A stretch of DNA of 64,000 bases from VRUE01 sp963702035 (GCA_963702035.1 OY969700.1:1612001-1676000), one strand, 5' to 3'. Positions 27,063-36,800 are shown, numbered from the stretch's first letter. Numbers and translations: made by a program. The notes: a model not told the origin generated them from the sequence alone.

Positions 27063-29339
27063 TCAGCCTTTGGCCGCGGCTTTGGCGCGTTTGCGCCCGC
27101 GCGTGGCGGTGTCTGCTTTGGACGCTTTGACCTTCGCCTTTTTCGCGGGAGCGTCCTCGTCGCCTTTGACCGGCGGCTTCTTTTCCATCGCTTTTTTCGC
27201 CGCTTTCGCCGCTTCGCGCTCGGCACGGCGTTTCTTCATCTCCTGCATCGACTCGCAGTCGTCGTTGAGGCAGAGGTTCCAGGAGCGGCCGCGGAAGGGG
27301 ACGACTTTGAGCCGCGGCGTCTCGCCGCAGACCGAGCAGCGGTCTTCCAGCTTGAAGACGTCGCCGCGCTGGGGCAGCGGGAAGGTCTGGTCGCAGGACT
27401 CGGGATCGTCGAGCGTCCAGCCGCTGCAGCCTACGAAGCGTTTGCCAGATTTTTTCGCCCGGATGATCCGCAGCATGTGGGGCGAGCCGTCCTCCTTCTT
27501 GCGGCCGGCCTCCTCGCAGACTTTGCAAGGACCGAGGATGCGGTCCTCGTCCATCCCTTTCCAGATCACTTTGGCCAGGTCCTCGCGACTGCCGTCGATC
27601 TCGGTCCAGGTCTTGTGCAGGAGGTCGCGGCTCTCGCCGACCACGGCGCCCTTGGTCATCTCGCCACCGGCGATGCGGTCCATCTCCGCCTCCAGCTGGG
27701 CGGTCATCTCCGGCGTCGCCATCGCCGGCACGAAGTTCTTGAAGGCCTCATACAGGGCGATCCCCGTCTCGGAGGGGACCGGCGGGTTGCTGTAGACGTA
27801 GCCGCGGTCGAAGAGCTTCTGGATGATGTCGGCCCGCGTCGCCTTGGTGCCGAGGCCGCGCTCCTCCATCAGCTCGATCAGTTTTGCCTGCGAGATCCGC
27901 GACGGCGGCTGGGTCTCCTTGTCGACGATCCACGGCTGGCCCTCGAGGGCGAGACTCTGGCCCTCCTTCAGCGCCGGGATCTCCTCGTCGGAGGAGCGGG
28001 CGTAGGTGTAGATGCCGGCGTAGCCGGGGTCGACGACGACCGAGCCGCGGACGAAGTAGGTCTCCGAGCCGGCCTCGATGTCGGCCCGGGTCGACTCGGT
28101 GATCATCGGCGGGCTGAAGGTGGCGAGGAAGCGGCGCACGACCAGTTCGTAGACGCGTTTCTTCGGGCCCTCGAGGGCGCCCGGGTGGATCGCCTGGGTC
28201 GGGTAGATCGGCGGGTGGTCGGTCGTCTCTTTTTTGCCGCGGGTCGGTTTCAGCTCGCCGTCGAGCAGGCCGGACGCGGCCGAGAACTCCTTGACCCTGA
28301 CCAGCGAGGTGACCAGCTCGCGCAGCGGCAACGAGGCCGGGTAGACCGTGTTGTCGGTACGCGGGTAGGAGATGAAGCCGTCCATGTAGAGGTCCTCGGC
28401 GATCCGCATCGCGCTGGCGGGAGTGATGCCGAGGCGGCTGGAGGCGTCGGTGCTGAAAGCGGTGGTGTTGTAGGGGGTCGGCGGCCTGCGCGTGTTCTTG
28501 CGGGCGGTCACCGATTTGACGACGCCGGGGCCGGCGGTGCCGGCGAACGCCTTGTCGGCTTCGGCTTTGTCCCAGAACTTGTCGACGCTGTGGTGCGTCT
28601 CGAAGCTCCCCTCGGGGTGCTCGAACTTCGCGAACAGCTCCCAGAACGGTTTGGCGACGTGGGCGCGACGCTCCATCTCGCGCTCGACGATCAGGCCCAG
28701 GGTCGGGCTCTGGACACGACCGACCGAGAGGAAGTTGGAGCCGAAGCGGCGGCTGGCGAGCGAGACCGCGCGGGTCAGGGTCGCGCCCCAGAGCAGGTCG
28801 ATGTCCTGCCGCGCGGCGCCGGCGTTGGCCAGCGGGTAGGAGAGCTCGTCGAGCTCGTTGAAGGCGCGCTCGATCTCTTCCTTGGTCAGCGCCGAGTAGC
28901 GGGCGCGCTTGATCCGCAGGGTGCCGGCGTCGGCTTCCTCGCGCGTGCCGAGCTCCGGGTTGGCGTCGAGCATCTCCTGCAACGCCTCCAGCCCGATCAG
29001 CTCGCCCTCGCGGTCGAAGTCGGTCGCGATCACCAGCTCGTCGGCCTCTTTGGCGACTTTCTTGATCGCTTTGACGACGTTTTTGTCGGTCGGTTCCTTG
29101 ATCAGCTCGGCGTCGATCAGGTCGTGCAGGTCGGTCTTCTGCCAGTTCGAGTAGCCCTCGGGGAAGGCCGGACCGAGCACGTGGCCCTTGAGCCCGATCG
29201 TCATCTGCCCGACCCCGTCGGAGTCGGTCCAGGTGTAGAACGGGACTTTGAAGGTTTTGTCCGCCACCGCCTCGTTGCGGCCGAGGATGTCGGCGATCTT
29301 CTTGGCGCTGTTGTTCTTCTCGGTGACTATCAGTCGCAT
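27063..29339 (-). CDS. topA: DNA topoisomerase I, type IA, archaeal-like N-terminus
   Basis: 758 residues from ATG 29339. The Toprim domain has ATDFDREGE at 105-113. The catalytic tyrosine is Tyr325 in FISYPRTDN. The C-terminus has several Cys clusters (CKVC, CSVCGE, CLNDDC) that should bind zinc, then a Lys/Ala-rich tail of about 60 residues. The start MRLIVTEKNNSAKKIADIL resembles archaeal, especially haloarchaeal, TopA and not the usual bacterial VEKPAKAKTI pattern. It relaxes negative supercoils. Whether a second, standard topA exists elsewhere cannot be seen. Confidence 0.92.
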   Translation of the reverse strand: MRLIVTEKNNSAKKIADILGRNEAVADKTFKVPFYTWTDSDGVGQMTIGLKGHVLGPAFPEGYSNWQKTDLHDLIDAELIKEPTDKNVVKAIKKVAKEADELVIATDFDREGELIGLEALQEMLDANPELGTREEADAGTLRIKRARYSALTKEEIERAFNELDELSYPLANAGAARQDIDLLWGATLTRAVSLASRRFGSNFLSVGRVQSPTLGLIVEREMERRAHVAKPFWELFAKFEHPEGSFETHHSVDKFWDKAEADKAFAGTAGPGVVKSVTARKNTRRPPTPYNTTAFSTDASSRLGITPASAMRIAEDLYMDGFISYPRTDNTVYPASLPLRELVTSLVRVKEFSAASGLLDGELKPTRGKKETTDHPPIYPTQAIHPGALEGPKKRVYELVVRRFLATFSPPMITESTRADIEAGSETYFVRGSVVVDPGYAGIYTYARSSDEEIPALKEGQSLALEGQPWIVDKETQPPSRISQAKLIELMEERGLGTKATRADIIQKLFDRGYVYSNPPVPSETGIALYEAFKNFVPAMATPEMTAQLEAEMDRIAGGEMTKGAVVGESRDLLHKTWTEIDGSREDLAKVIWKGMDEDRILGPCKVCEEAGRKKEDGSPHMLRIIRAKKSGKRFVGCSGWTLDDPESCDQTFPLPQRGDVFKLEDRCSVCGETPRLKVVPFRGRSWNLCLNDDCESMQEMKKRRAEREAAKAAKKAMEKKPPVKGDEDAPAKKAKVKASKADTATRGRKRAKAAAKG

Positions 29340-29381
29340 GGGGCGGCGAGGGTAGCAGGGGCGTTCGGCGACCCCACCCAG

Positions 29382-29434
29382 CCGCCGACGGGCCGATAAG
29401 TCCAGTCCGACTGTTCTTTTAGGCCCGTCGGCGG
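29382..29434. repeat. Perfect hairpin in the topA / epimerase divergent region
   Basis: Arms CCGCCGACGGGCC (29382-29394) and GGCCCGTCGGCGG (29422-29434) pair perfectly over 13 bp around a 27-nt AT-richer loop. It sits between two divergent starts (29339 and 29461), where a terminator is not expected. It may be a regulatory site or a further member of the fold-back elements. Confidence 0.6.
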
Positions 29435-29460
29435 GGTTTGGGCTTAGGATCGGCGCGCTT

Positions 29461-30393
29461 ATGAGAACCGTGGTCACCGGCGGCGCCGGCTTCATCGGCT
29501 CGAACCTGGTCGATGCGCTGCTCGCGCGCGGCGACTCGGTGACCGTGGTCGACGACCTCTCCACCGGCAGGCGCACGAACCTCGACGGGGCGCTGGCGGC
29601 GGGCGCCGAGCTGGTCGAGCTCGACATCCGCGAGGCGGAGGCGCTGACCGGGCTGGTTGCGTCGGCGCAACCCGAGGTCGTCTTCCACCTGGCCGCCCAG
29701 ATCGATGTCCGCAAGTCGCTCGCCGACCCCGCCTTCGACGCCGCGATCAACGTCGGCGGTACCGCCAACCTGCTCGAGGCGATGCGGGCGGCCGGCGTGC
29801 CGCGAATCGTCTTCGTCTCGACCGGCGGCGCGATCTACGGCGAGGGCGCCGGCAAGCAGCTGCCGCTCGACGAGAGCGCGCCGATCGAACCCTTCTCCGC
29901 CTACGGTCAGAGCAAGTTCGCCGCCGAGGGCTACCTGGCGCTCTACGAGCGGCTCTACGGCCTCACCGGGGTGAGCCTGCGGCTGGGCAACGTCTACGGG
30001 CCACGGCAGGACCCGCTCGGCGAGGCCGGCGTGATCGCGATCTTCTGCGGCAAGCTGCGGGCCGGCGAGCGGCCGACCGTATTCGGCGACGGCACCCAGA
30101 CCCGCGACTACATATATGTGGGTGACGTGGTCGCCGCCGCACTTGCGGCCGCCGAGGCGGATGCGAGTGGGCCGATCAACATCGGTAGCGGGATCGAGAC
30201 CGACGTGCTGACGCTGGCCAGGCAGCTCGCCGAGATCGACGGCAACGAGAGCTTCGAGCCCGAGCTCGCCCCCCCGCGCGCCGGCGAGGTGCAGCGGATC
30301 TCGCTCGACGCAAGCCGCGCGGAGCGAGAGCTGAGCTGGCGGGCGACGACCAGCGTCGCCGACGGCCTGAAGCTGACGCTCGACTCCATATAG
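29461..30393 (+). CDS. NAD-dependent sugar epimerase/dehydratase (GalE-like)
   Basis: 310 residues from ATG 29461. It is a short-chain dehydrogenase of the extended class: nucleotide-binding GGAGFIGSN at 7-15, Asp-31 region VVDDLSTG, STGGAIYG, and catalytic Tyr148-x-x-x-Lys152 (YGQSK). DGTQTRDYIYVGD is typical of UDP-glucose 4-epimerases. Exact sugar specificity is not certain. It probably feeds cell-surface glycan synthesis. A hairpin that could end transcription follows 20 bases after the stop. Confidence 0.9.
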   Translation: MRTVVTGGAGFIGSNLVDALLARGDSVTVVDDLSTGRRTNLDGALAAGAELVELDIREAEALTGLVASAQPEVVFHLAAQIDVRKSLADPAFDAAINVGGTANLLEAMRAAGVPRIVFVSTGGAIYGEGAGKQLPLDESAPIEPFSAYGQSKFAAEGYLALYERLYGLTGVSLRLGNVYGPRQDPLGEAGVIAIFCGKLRAGERPTVFGDGTQTRDYIYVGDVVAAALAAAEADASGPINIGSGIETDVLTLARQLAEIDGNESFEPELAPPRAGEVQRISLDASRAERELSWRATTSVADGLKLTLDSI

Positions 30394-30412
30394 CGCCGCC
30401 TCCTCTGCTCCC

Positions 30413-30450
30413 GGGAAGACCCAAAGAATCAGATATGGATGGGTCTTCCC
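30413..30450 (+). terminator. Hairpin after the epimerase gene
   Basis: GGGAAGACCCA at 30413-30423 pairs perfectly with TGGGTCTTCCC at 30440-30450; the loop is 16 nt and AT-rich. There is no T-run. GGTCTTCCC recurs at 30472-30480, giving an alternative partner for the left arm. It could end transcription or act on the downstream gene as an attenuator. Confidence 0.5.
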
Positions 30451-30502
30451 TCCCGCGTCCGGGGGCGGCTTGGTCTTCCCCATCACTAACCTTGGTTTAG
30501 TT

Positions 30503-31255
30503 ATGCCCGCCCAGGCCTATGCCGGCAAGGAGTGCGTCTGCCAGCTCCGCAAGGGGATCTGCGATCAGTCGTGCGTGCGCGACATGCTCGAGACCCCCTT
30601 CTACATCGCCTGCCTGAAGCTGAAGGGGCGGCGCTGCCTGGTGATCGGCGGCGGCGACATCGGCCTCGAGAAGGTCGAGGGCCTGCTCGCCTGCGACGCC
30701 GACGTGACCCTGATCGCGCCGGTCGCCCATCCCGAGCTGGAGTCGCTCGCCGCGGAGGGCTCGATCGAGTGGGAGAAGCGCGCCTACGCCGGCTCGGCCG
30801 ACCTGGAGGGGGCCTTCATGGCGATCGCCGCCACCGACGACAGCGAGGTCAACATCGGCGTCTTCGACGACGCCGAGAAGCGGGCGATGCTGGTCAACAT
30901 CGTCAACGTGCCGCCGCTCTGCAACTTCATCCTGCCGGCGATCGTGCGCAGCGGCCCGCTGGCGATCGCGATCTCCACCGCCGGCGCCTCTCCGGCGCTG
31001 GCGAAGCGGATGAAGCGTGAGGTCGCCGAGCTGTTCGGCGAGGAGTACGCGCGCCTGGCCGTGATCCTCAACGACGCCCGCGGCTGGGCCAAGGGGACGC
31101 TGCCGACCTACCAGGACCGCAAGGAGTTCTTCGAGGGGATCGTCAACGGCGACCCCGACCCGGTCGAGCTGCTGCGCGAGGGACAAGAGGTTCAGGTCTT
31201 GGCGCTGATCGAGGCGGCGAAAGAGCGCGCCGCCTCAGCCCTGGCCGCAGGCTGA
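30503..31255 (+). CDS. Precorrin-2 dehydrogenase / sirohydrochlorin ferrochelatase-like protein
   Basis: 250 residues from ATG 30503. After a Cys-rich lead (Cys11, Cys13, Cys20, Cys24) comes a Rossmann domain with CLVIGGGDIGLEKVEGLL, then IAATDD and the NVPPLCNFILPAIV signature of the Met8/CysG N-terminal domain. It oxidises precorrin-2 and may insert iron to give siroheme, the cofactor required by the sulfite reductase in this window. An ATG at 30587 (MLETPFY) would remove the Cys-rich part and match the usual family length, so the start is uncertain. The 3' end overlaps marR by 21 bases, tail to tail. Confidence 0.82.
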   Translation: MPAQAYAGKECVCQLRKGICDQSCVRDMLETPFYIACLKLKGRRCLVIGGGDIGLEKVEGLLACDADVTLIAPVAHPELESLAAEGSIEWEKRAYAGSADLEGAFMAIAATDDSEVNIGVFDDAEKRAMLVNIVNVPPLCNFILPAIVRSGPLAIAISTAGASPALAKRMKREVAELFGEEYARLAVILNDARGWAKGTLPTYQDRKEFFEGIVNGDPDPVELLREGQEVQVLALIEAAKERAASALAAG

Positions 31256-31726
31256 GGCGCTCACTCGTTCTAGCGCCTCGCGCAGGTTCCGAGCTTGGGC
31301 GGCGCTCAGGTTGGCGGCGAAGGCACTCTTGAGCTCAGCGACGACGACCGGGCGCATTTCCTCGAGCAGGTCGCGGCCCGCGGGCAGCAGGGTTGCGTAG
31401 CTGACACGGCGATCGGTCTCGCAGAAGGTGCGCTCCATCAGGCCGGCCTTGATCAGGCGGTCGACGAGCTTGGTCAGGCCGCCGCGGGTGATCACCATCG
31501 CCTCGGCCAGCTCGCCCATCTTCATCCGCTGCTCGGGCGCCTCGGCGACGGTGGCGAGGACCTCGTACCAGGGCAGCGGCGGGAAATCAGCGGCGGCGAG
31601 AGCGTCCTGGAGGCGCTGGGAGATCGCCGCATGGGTGCGGGTCAGCGCGCCCCATGCCTCTCCGTGCGCGGTGCGCGGTGCGGACTTGGCATCCGCCGGC
31701 GGCATTGCGGTGGCCTGATCGGACAT
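31235..31726 (-). CDS. MarR-family transcriptional regulator
   Basis: 163 residues from ATG 31726. A winged-helix core at about 55-125 has MGELAEAMVITRGGLTKLVDRL as recognition part and ETDRRVSYATLLPAGR as the wing. It is divergent from the yceI and FMN reductase pair; the AT-rich region between holds an inverted repeat over the likely promoter. MarR proteins usually release DNA on binding phenolic or oxidised ligands, so control of the yceI operon is likely. Confidence 0.88.
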   Translation of the reverse strand: MSDQATAMPPADAKSAPRTAHGEAWGALTRTHAAISQRLQDALAAADFPPLPWYEVLATVAEAPEQRMKMGELAEAMVITRGGLTKLVDRLIKAGLMERTFCETDRRVSYATLLPAGRDLLEEMRPVVVAELKSAFAANLSAAQARNLREALERVSASACGQG

Positions 31727-31749
31727 GAGCCGATTGTCCCAGATAAATA

Positions 31750-31792
31750 TTGTCGAGTCAATAGTTGACAAGTTAACTACTTCTGCTACGAT
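31750..31792 (+). promoter_or_regulatory. Promoter and MarR-type operator upstream of yceI
   Basis: A sigma-70-like promoter is visible: TTGACA at 31765-31770, 16 bases, TACGAT at 31787-31792. TTGTC-N12-GACAA at 31750-31771 forms an inverted repeat that covers the -35 box, and TAGTT/AACTA at 31763-31780 is a second partial one. Binding by the divergent MarR protein would block this promoter. Confidence 0.6.
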
Positions 31793-31842
31793 TGTTTCTA
31801 CGTCAATCATTTCTAAGGCAATCGAATCCAGAGGAGAACGTA

Positions 31843-32394
31843 ATGAGCACGCAGACGATCGAGCAGCAGGTCCCGGCAGGCGCTTGGACGGTGGACCCGG
31901 TTCACTCCTCGGTGACCTTCGCGGTCACCCACAACGGCGTCGCCACCTTCCGCAGCGGCTTCGAGTCCTACGAGGCGCGGCTGAGCGGCGGTGAGAGCCC
32001 GGCCATCGAGGGGGCGGTCGAGGTCGCCAGCGTCAACATCGACGAGCAGCAGCTCAAGGGCCACCTGCTCTCCCCCGACTTCTTCGACGCCGAGCGGCAC
32101 CCGCGGATCGGCTTCCGCTCGACCGAGCTGAGCGTCGGCGAGGACGGCACGCTGCGGCTGCTCGGCGAGCTCGAGATCAGGGGGGAGAAGCGCGAGGTCG
32201 AGGTAAGCGGCAGGTTCGGCCAGATCGATGCCGGCCTCGAAGGCGCCCCACGCGTCGGCCTCTCGCTCGCCGCGACGGTCGACCGGCGCAACTTCGGCCT
32301 CGACTGGCAGGCCGAGCTGCCGAGCGGCGGCGACGCGCTCGACTACGCGGTCAGCATCGCGGTCGAGCTGGAGCTGGTCGCGGAGGCCGAGTAG
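31843..32394 (+). CDS. YceI-family lipocalin-like protein
   Basis: 183 residues from ATG 31843, with GAGGAG 7 bases upstream. It shows the YceI pattern WTVDPVHSSVTFAVTH at the N-terminus, SFRS-type strands and LEIRGEKREVEV near 120. YceI proteins form an eight-stranded barrel that binds polyprenoid lipids. No signal peptide is present, so this form is cytoplasmic. It is followed after 2 bases by the FMN reductase, probably in one operon under MarR control. Confidence 0.92.
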   Translation: MSTQTIEQQVPAGAWTVDPVHSSVTFAVTHNGVATFRSGFESYEARLSGGESPAIEGAVEVASVNIDEQQLKGHLLSPDFFDAERHPRIGFRSTELSVGEDGTLRLLGELEIRGEKREVEVSGRFGQIDAGLEGAPRVGLSLAATVDRRNFGLDWQAELPSGGDALDYAVSIAVELELVAEAE

Positions 32395-32396
32395 CG

Positions 32397-32951
32397 ATGC
32401 GCGTGCTCGGCATCTCCGGCAGCCTGCGCCACGACTCGCACAACAGCGCCCTGCTGCGGGCGGCCGCCGAGCGGCTGCCCGCCGGGGCGGAGCTGATCCC
32501 GTTCGAGCGCCTGGCCGAGATCCCGCCCTACGACGAGGACGTCGAAGTGGAGGGCGTGCCGGAGGCCGTGCGCGATTTGCGCGAGGCGCTCCGCGCGGCC
32601 GACGCGGTGCTGATCGCCACCCCCGAGTACAACCACTCGATCCCGGGGCAGCTCAAGAACGCGCTCGACTGGGCCTCGCGGCCGGCGGGCGAAAGCTCGC
32701 TCAACGGGACCCCGGCAGCGGTCATCGGAGCCTCAACCGGGATGTTCGGAGCGGTCTGGGCACAGGCAGAGCTGCGCAAGGTCCTGGGAGCGATGGGCGG
32801 CCGGGTGCTCGAGGCCGAACTACCGGTGGCCCACGCCGCCGACCTGCATCACGACGATCGCCTCGAGCTGGAGCCCGAGCAGTCAGAGCAGCTGGACGAG
32901 ATCCTCGCCGAGCTGGTCGCGGCCACCGAGCCGGCCGTTGCGCTGGCGTAG
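32397..32951 (+). CDS. NADPH-dependent FMN reductase / quinone reductase
   Basis: 184 residues from ATG 32397. It is a flavodoxin-like domain with the FMN phosphate loop GISGSLRHDSHN at 5-16 and TPEYNHSIPGQLKNALDW around 75-92. It reduces FMN, quinones or azo compounds with NADPH. Co-transcription with yceI behind a MarR operator suggests defence against reactive quinones or phenolics. A clear terminator follows the stop directly. Confidence 0.92.
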   Translation: MRVLGISGSLRHDSHNSALLRAAAERLPAGAELIPFERLAEIPPYDEDVEVEGVPEAVRDLREALRAADAVLIATPEYNHSIPGQLKNALDWASRPAGESSLNGTPAAVIGASTGMFGAVWAQAELRKVLGAMGGRVLEAELPVAHAADLHHDDRLELEPEQSEQLDEILAELVAATEPAVALA

Positions 32952-32978
32952 GGAGCCGGGGTGTCCCCGGCTCCTTTT
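32952..32978 (+). terminator. Rho-independent terminator after the yceI operon
   Basis: GGAGCCGGGG (32952-32961), loop TGT, CCCCGGCTCC (32965-32974), then TTTT. The perfect 10-bp GC stem with a T-run is a textbook terminator. It lies between convergent genes and may also stop the HlyIII transcript. Confidence 0.88.
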
Positions 32979-32983
32979 CGTCG

Positions 32984-33688
32984 CTACGCGGCGGGCAGGG
33001 CGAAGAAGGCGATCGCGGCAAAGTGGGCGGCGGCGGCGGCGATTACCAGGGCATGGAAGATCTCGTGGTAGCCGAAGACGCGGGGGTTGGGGTTCGGGCG
33101 TTGGGTTGCGTAGACGATGGCACCCGCCATGTAGAGGAGGCCGCCGCCGGCGACGAGCAGGGTGCCGGTTACGCCCATGTCCAGCCAGAGCTGGGGGAAG
33201 GCGACAGCGGCTACGGAGCCGAGCGAGACGTAGATCAGCGCCGCTACCCATTTCGGGTGGTCGATCCAGATCGTCTCGACGATCGCGCCGGCGATCGCGC
33301 CGGCCCAGACGACGACGAGGATCGCGTCGGCCAGGGGCCCGTTGAGGACGAGCAGGGCGAAGGGCGTGTAGGTGCCGGCGATGAGGAAGAAGATCATCGA
33401 GTGATCGAGGCGGCGCATCCAGCGGCGCACGTCGGGTCGCTTCCAGTTGACCCGGTGGTAGAGCGCGCTGGTGCCGAGCAGGGCCGAGAGGCTGACCGCG
33501 TAGATCGCGACGGCGAGGGTCGCCTTGGGCGTCTTAGCGGCGACGATCAGCCCGGTGCCGAGGACCAGCGAGACGAAGAAGGCCCACTCGTGCGAGACGC
33601 CGCGCAGTCGCGGCTTGACCGAGGCGATCGCCTCGCTCGCAACTTCCTTTGCGTTTTCCGCCTTCTCAGCGGCCCTCGCCCGCACCAT
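32984..33688 (-). CDS. Hemolysin III / PAQR-family membrane protein
   Basis: 234 residues if started at ATG 33688; a GTG at 33760 would add 24 residues but leave only 68 bp for the divergent nrdJ promoter. Seven hydrophobic segments follow a charged N-terminus. Family motifs are visible: LLGTSALYHRVNW, RLDHSMIFFLIAGTYTP and GYHEIFHALV, which place the conserved His, Asp and Ser of the PAQR metal site. Role unknown; homologues influence membrane properties. Confidence 0.85.
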   Translation of the reverse strand: MVRARAAEKAENAKEVASEAIASVKPRLRGVSHEWAFFVSLVLGTGLIVAAKTPKATLAVAIYAVSLSALLGTSALYHRVNWKRPDVRRWMRRLDHSMIFFLIAGTYTPFALLVLNGPLADAILVVVWAGAIAGAIVETIWIDHPKWVAALIYVSLGSVAAVAFPQLWLDMGVTGTLLVAGGGLLYMAGAIVYATQRPNPNPRVFGYHEIFHALVIAAAAAHFAAIAFFALPAA

Positions 33689-33828
33689 CTCCTTGTCACC
33701 ATAGAGGGAGACGGGCGCGATTTCGTGAAATTCGTGGCGTTTTGCGGAGTCGGGCTTCACAAAGTCTGTCCGACTCGTTGACGATCCTGGGCAGCTCCCC
33801 CCTAAAACGCTTCGAGAGGAGAAGTTCG

Positions 33829-36800
33829 ATGTCCCAGACCGCCACCAGTGCTCCGAAAAACGGTCTAAAGGGCCTAGCGATCGAGCGTCGTTTCTCCTCC
33901 CCGGGCACGCATCCCTTCGACGAGATCGAGTGGGAGGTCCGCGACGCGGTGATCGGCGATCCCGCCGCGCCGGCCTTCGAGCAGCGCGGCGTCGAGTTCC
34001 CCAAGAGCTGGTCCCAGAACGCGACCAACATCGTCGCCCAGAAGTACTTCCGCGGGCAGCTCGGCTCCGAGCAGCGCGAGAGCTCGGTCAAACAGATGGT
34101 CGGCCGGGTCGCGGGGACGATCTCCGGCTGGGGGCGCGAGGGCGGCTACTTCGCCTCCGACGAGGACGCCGAGGCCTTCGAAGCGGAGCTGACCTCGATC
34201 CTGCTCAACCAGAAGGCGGCCTTCAACTCGCCGGTCTGGTTCAACGTCGGCTTCGAGGAGACGCCGCAGTGCTCGGCCTGCCAGCCACATCACGCGCTCG
34301 TCTCCACGCCAGAGGGCATGGTTCCGATCGGGGAGCTCGTCGAGGGCGATCAGGTTGGCCGAGAGGTCTACGACGCCAACGGAGCTACGCGGGTCGTCGC
34401 GGTCAAGGCCAACGGTCGTAAGCCGGTGATGCGCGTAAAGCTTCGCAACGGCGGCTTCGTCGAAGCCACTCCCGACCACGTCGTCAAGGCTGTCTCGGAG
34501 CGGCGCACCGAGCCTCAGTGGCTCCGTGTCGATCAACTGAAGTCCGGGATGCGGATGCACCTTCACCCTCACAGGGCAAAGGTCGCCGACCGCGCATTGG
34601 TGGCAGCGGGCGGACCGGCCTCGGCGGACTTCGAGGGAACCGATCATCTCGAAGCTCTCGACGAGACCACCCGCGTCGATCGCGCCGAGGCTGCGCTCGC
34701 CGGCTGGCTGCAAGCCGACGGCTTCGTCGGGCAGTACGAGGGTGGGACGAATACTTCATTGACCATCGAGTTCCAGGTCGCGAACGACGACGAGTACGCC
34801 TGGGTGATGGAGAACCTCGATGTCGCACTGCCTGACGTGCATCGCAAGGTGCGCGTGGCCGACACTCAGGAGGTCGAGGTTCGGAGGATCCGCCTCTACG
34901 GGGAGGTGCTCCGCGACTTCGTCGAGCGCTGGGAGCTTCTCGCGCGGGGAACGGAGATCCGCGTCCCAAGCCGTCTTTGGACCGCGACCCACGAGGAGAT
35001 CTGCGCCTACCTGCGCAGCGTCTTCCAGGCCGATGGCTACATGACCGTCAATCGCACTGGCGGCTACGAGAACGCCCGGATCGGCTTCGCCGTGATCGGT
35101 GAGAGGTGGACGGAGGATCTGCAGATCCTTCTCAACTCGATCGGGATCCATTCCCGCCGCAGGCGAAAGAGTGAGCCTCGAAGCAACCGGCACGATATGC
35201 ATGAGCTCTCGATCAACATCGGCTCAGAGCGTGTCCGCTTCGCCGAGCTGATCGGGTTCGTCGGCGAGGACAAGCAGCATCGCCTGCTCGCGTCGCTGGA
35301 GCTTCGCAATCCGAAGGTCTGCCCCGATCTGCGCGAGGAGGAGATCGTCGCGATCGAAGAGCTGGGTGTCCAGGAGGTCTACGACATCCAGACCGAGTCG
35401 GGCGAGTACTTGAGCAACAACATCGCCGTCCACAACTGCTTCATCCTCAGCGTCGAGGACACGATGGAGTCGATCCTCGACTGGAACACGAAAGAGGGTC
35501 GGATCTTCCGCGGCGGCTCGGGCTCGGGGATCAACCTCTCCAACATCCGCGGCTCGATGGAGCAGCTGAAGAAGGGCGGCACCGCGAGCGGCCCGGTCAG
35601 CTTCATGCGCGGCGCCGACGCCTGGGCGGGGACGATCAAGTCGGGCGGCAAGACGCGGCGCGCGGCGAAGATGGTCGTCCTCAACGTCGACCACCCCGAC
35701 ATCGAGCACTTCGTCACCTGCAAGGCCGACGAGGAGAAGAAGGCGGGCGCGCTGCGCGACGCCGGCTTCGACATGTCGATCGACGGCGAGGGCTTCACCT
35801 CGATCCAGTACCAGAATGCCAACAACTCGGTGCGGGTGACCGACGAGTTCATGGAGGCCTTCGAGGCCGGCGAGGACTGGGACCTGCTCGCCCGCACCAG
35901 CGGCGAGACGACCAAGACCCTGCCCGCCCGCGAGCTGATGAGCCTGATCGCCAAGGCGGCCTGGGAATGCGCCGATCCGGGCGTCCAGTACGACACGATC
36001 ATCAACCGCTGGCACACCTGCCCGGAGTCGGGGCGGATCAACGCCTCGAACCCGTGTAGCGAGTACATGCACGTCGACGACTCGGCCTGCAACCTGGCCT
36101 CGCTCAACCTGATGAAGTTCCGTCGCGAGGACGGCAGCTTCGACGTCGAGGACTTCGAGCACGCGGTCGACATCGTCTTCCTCGCCCAGGAGATCGTCGT
36201 CGGCTTCTCCAGCTACCCGACCGAGGAGATCGGCGCGAACGCCAACGCCTTCCGCCAGCTCGGCCTCGGCTACGCCAACCTCGGCGCGCTGCTGATGTCC
36301 GACGGCCTGCCCTACGACTCGGTCGAGGGCCGCAACGTGGCCGCCGCGATCACGGCGCTGATGACCGGCCGCGCCTACCGCAAATCGGCGCAGATCGCCG
36401 CCGGGGCGACCGGTCCCTACGACGAGTACGGGAAGAATCGCGACGCCCACAACGGGGTGATGCGGATGCACCGCGACGCCTCCTACGACGTCGACCCGAC
36501 CGGGATCAAGGGCGAGCTGCTCGAGGCCGCGCAGCGGTCCTGGGACGAGGCGGTCGAGCTCGGCGAGGAGCACGGCTACCGCAACGCGCAGGCGACGGTG
36601 CTGGCGCCGACCGGGACGATCAGCTTCCTGATGGACTGCGACACGACCGGGATCGAGCCCGACTTCTCGCTGGTCAAGTTCAAGGAGCTGGTCGGCGGCG
36701 GCCAGATGACGATCGTCAACAAATCGGTGCCGCTGGCGCTGGGCACGCTCGGCTACAGCGAGGCCGAGATCGACCAGATCAACGCCCACATCGCCGAGAA

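Noticed and set aside
33761..33828. Cobalamin riboswitch upstream of nrdJ
   Set aside because: Only about 70-140 bp separate nrdJ from the divergent gene and no B12-box-like conserved core is visible.
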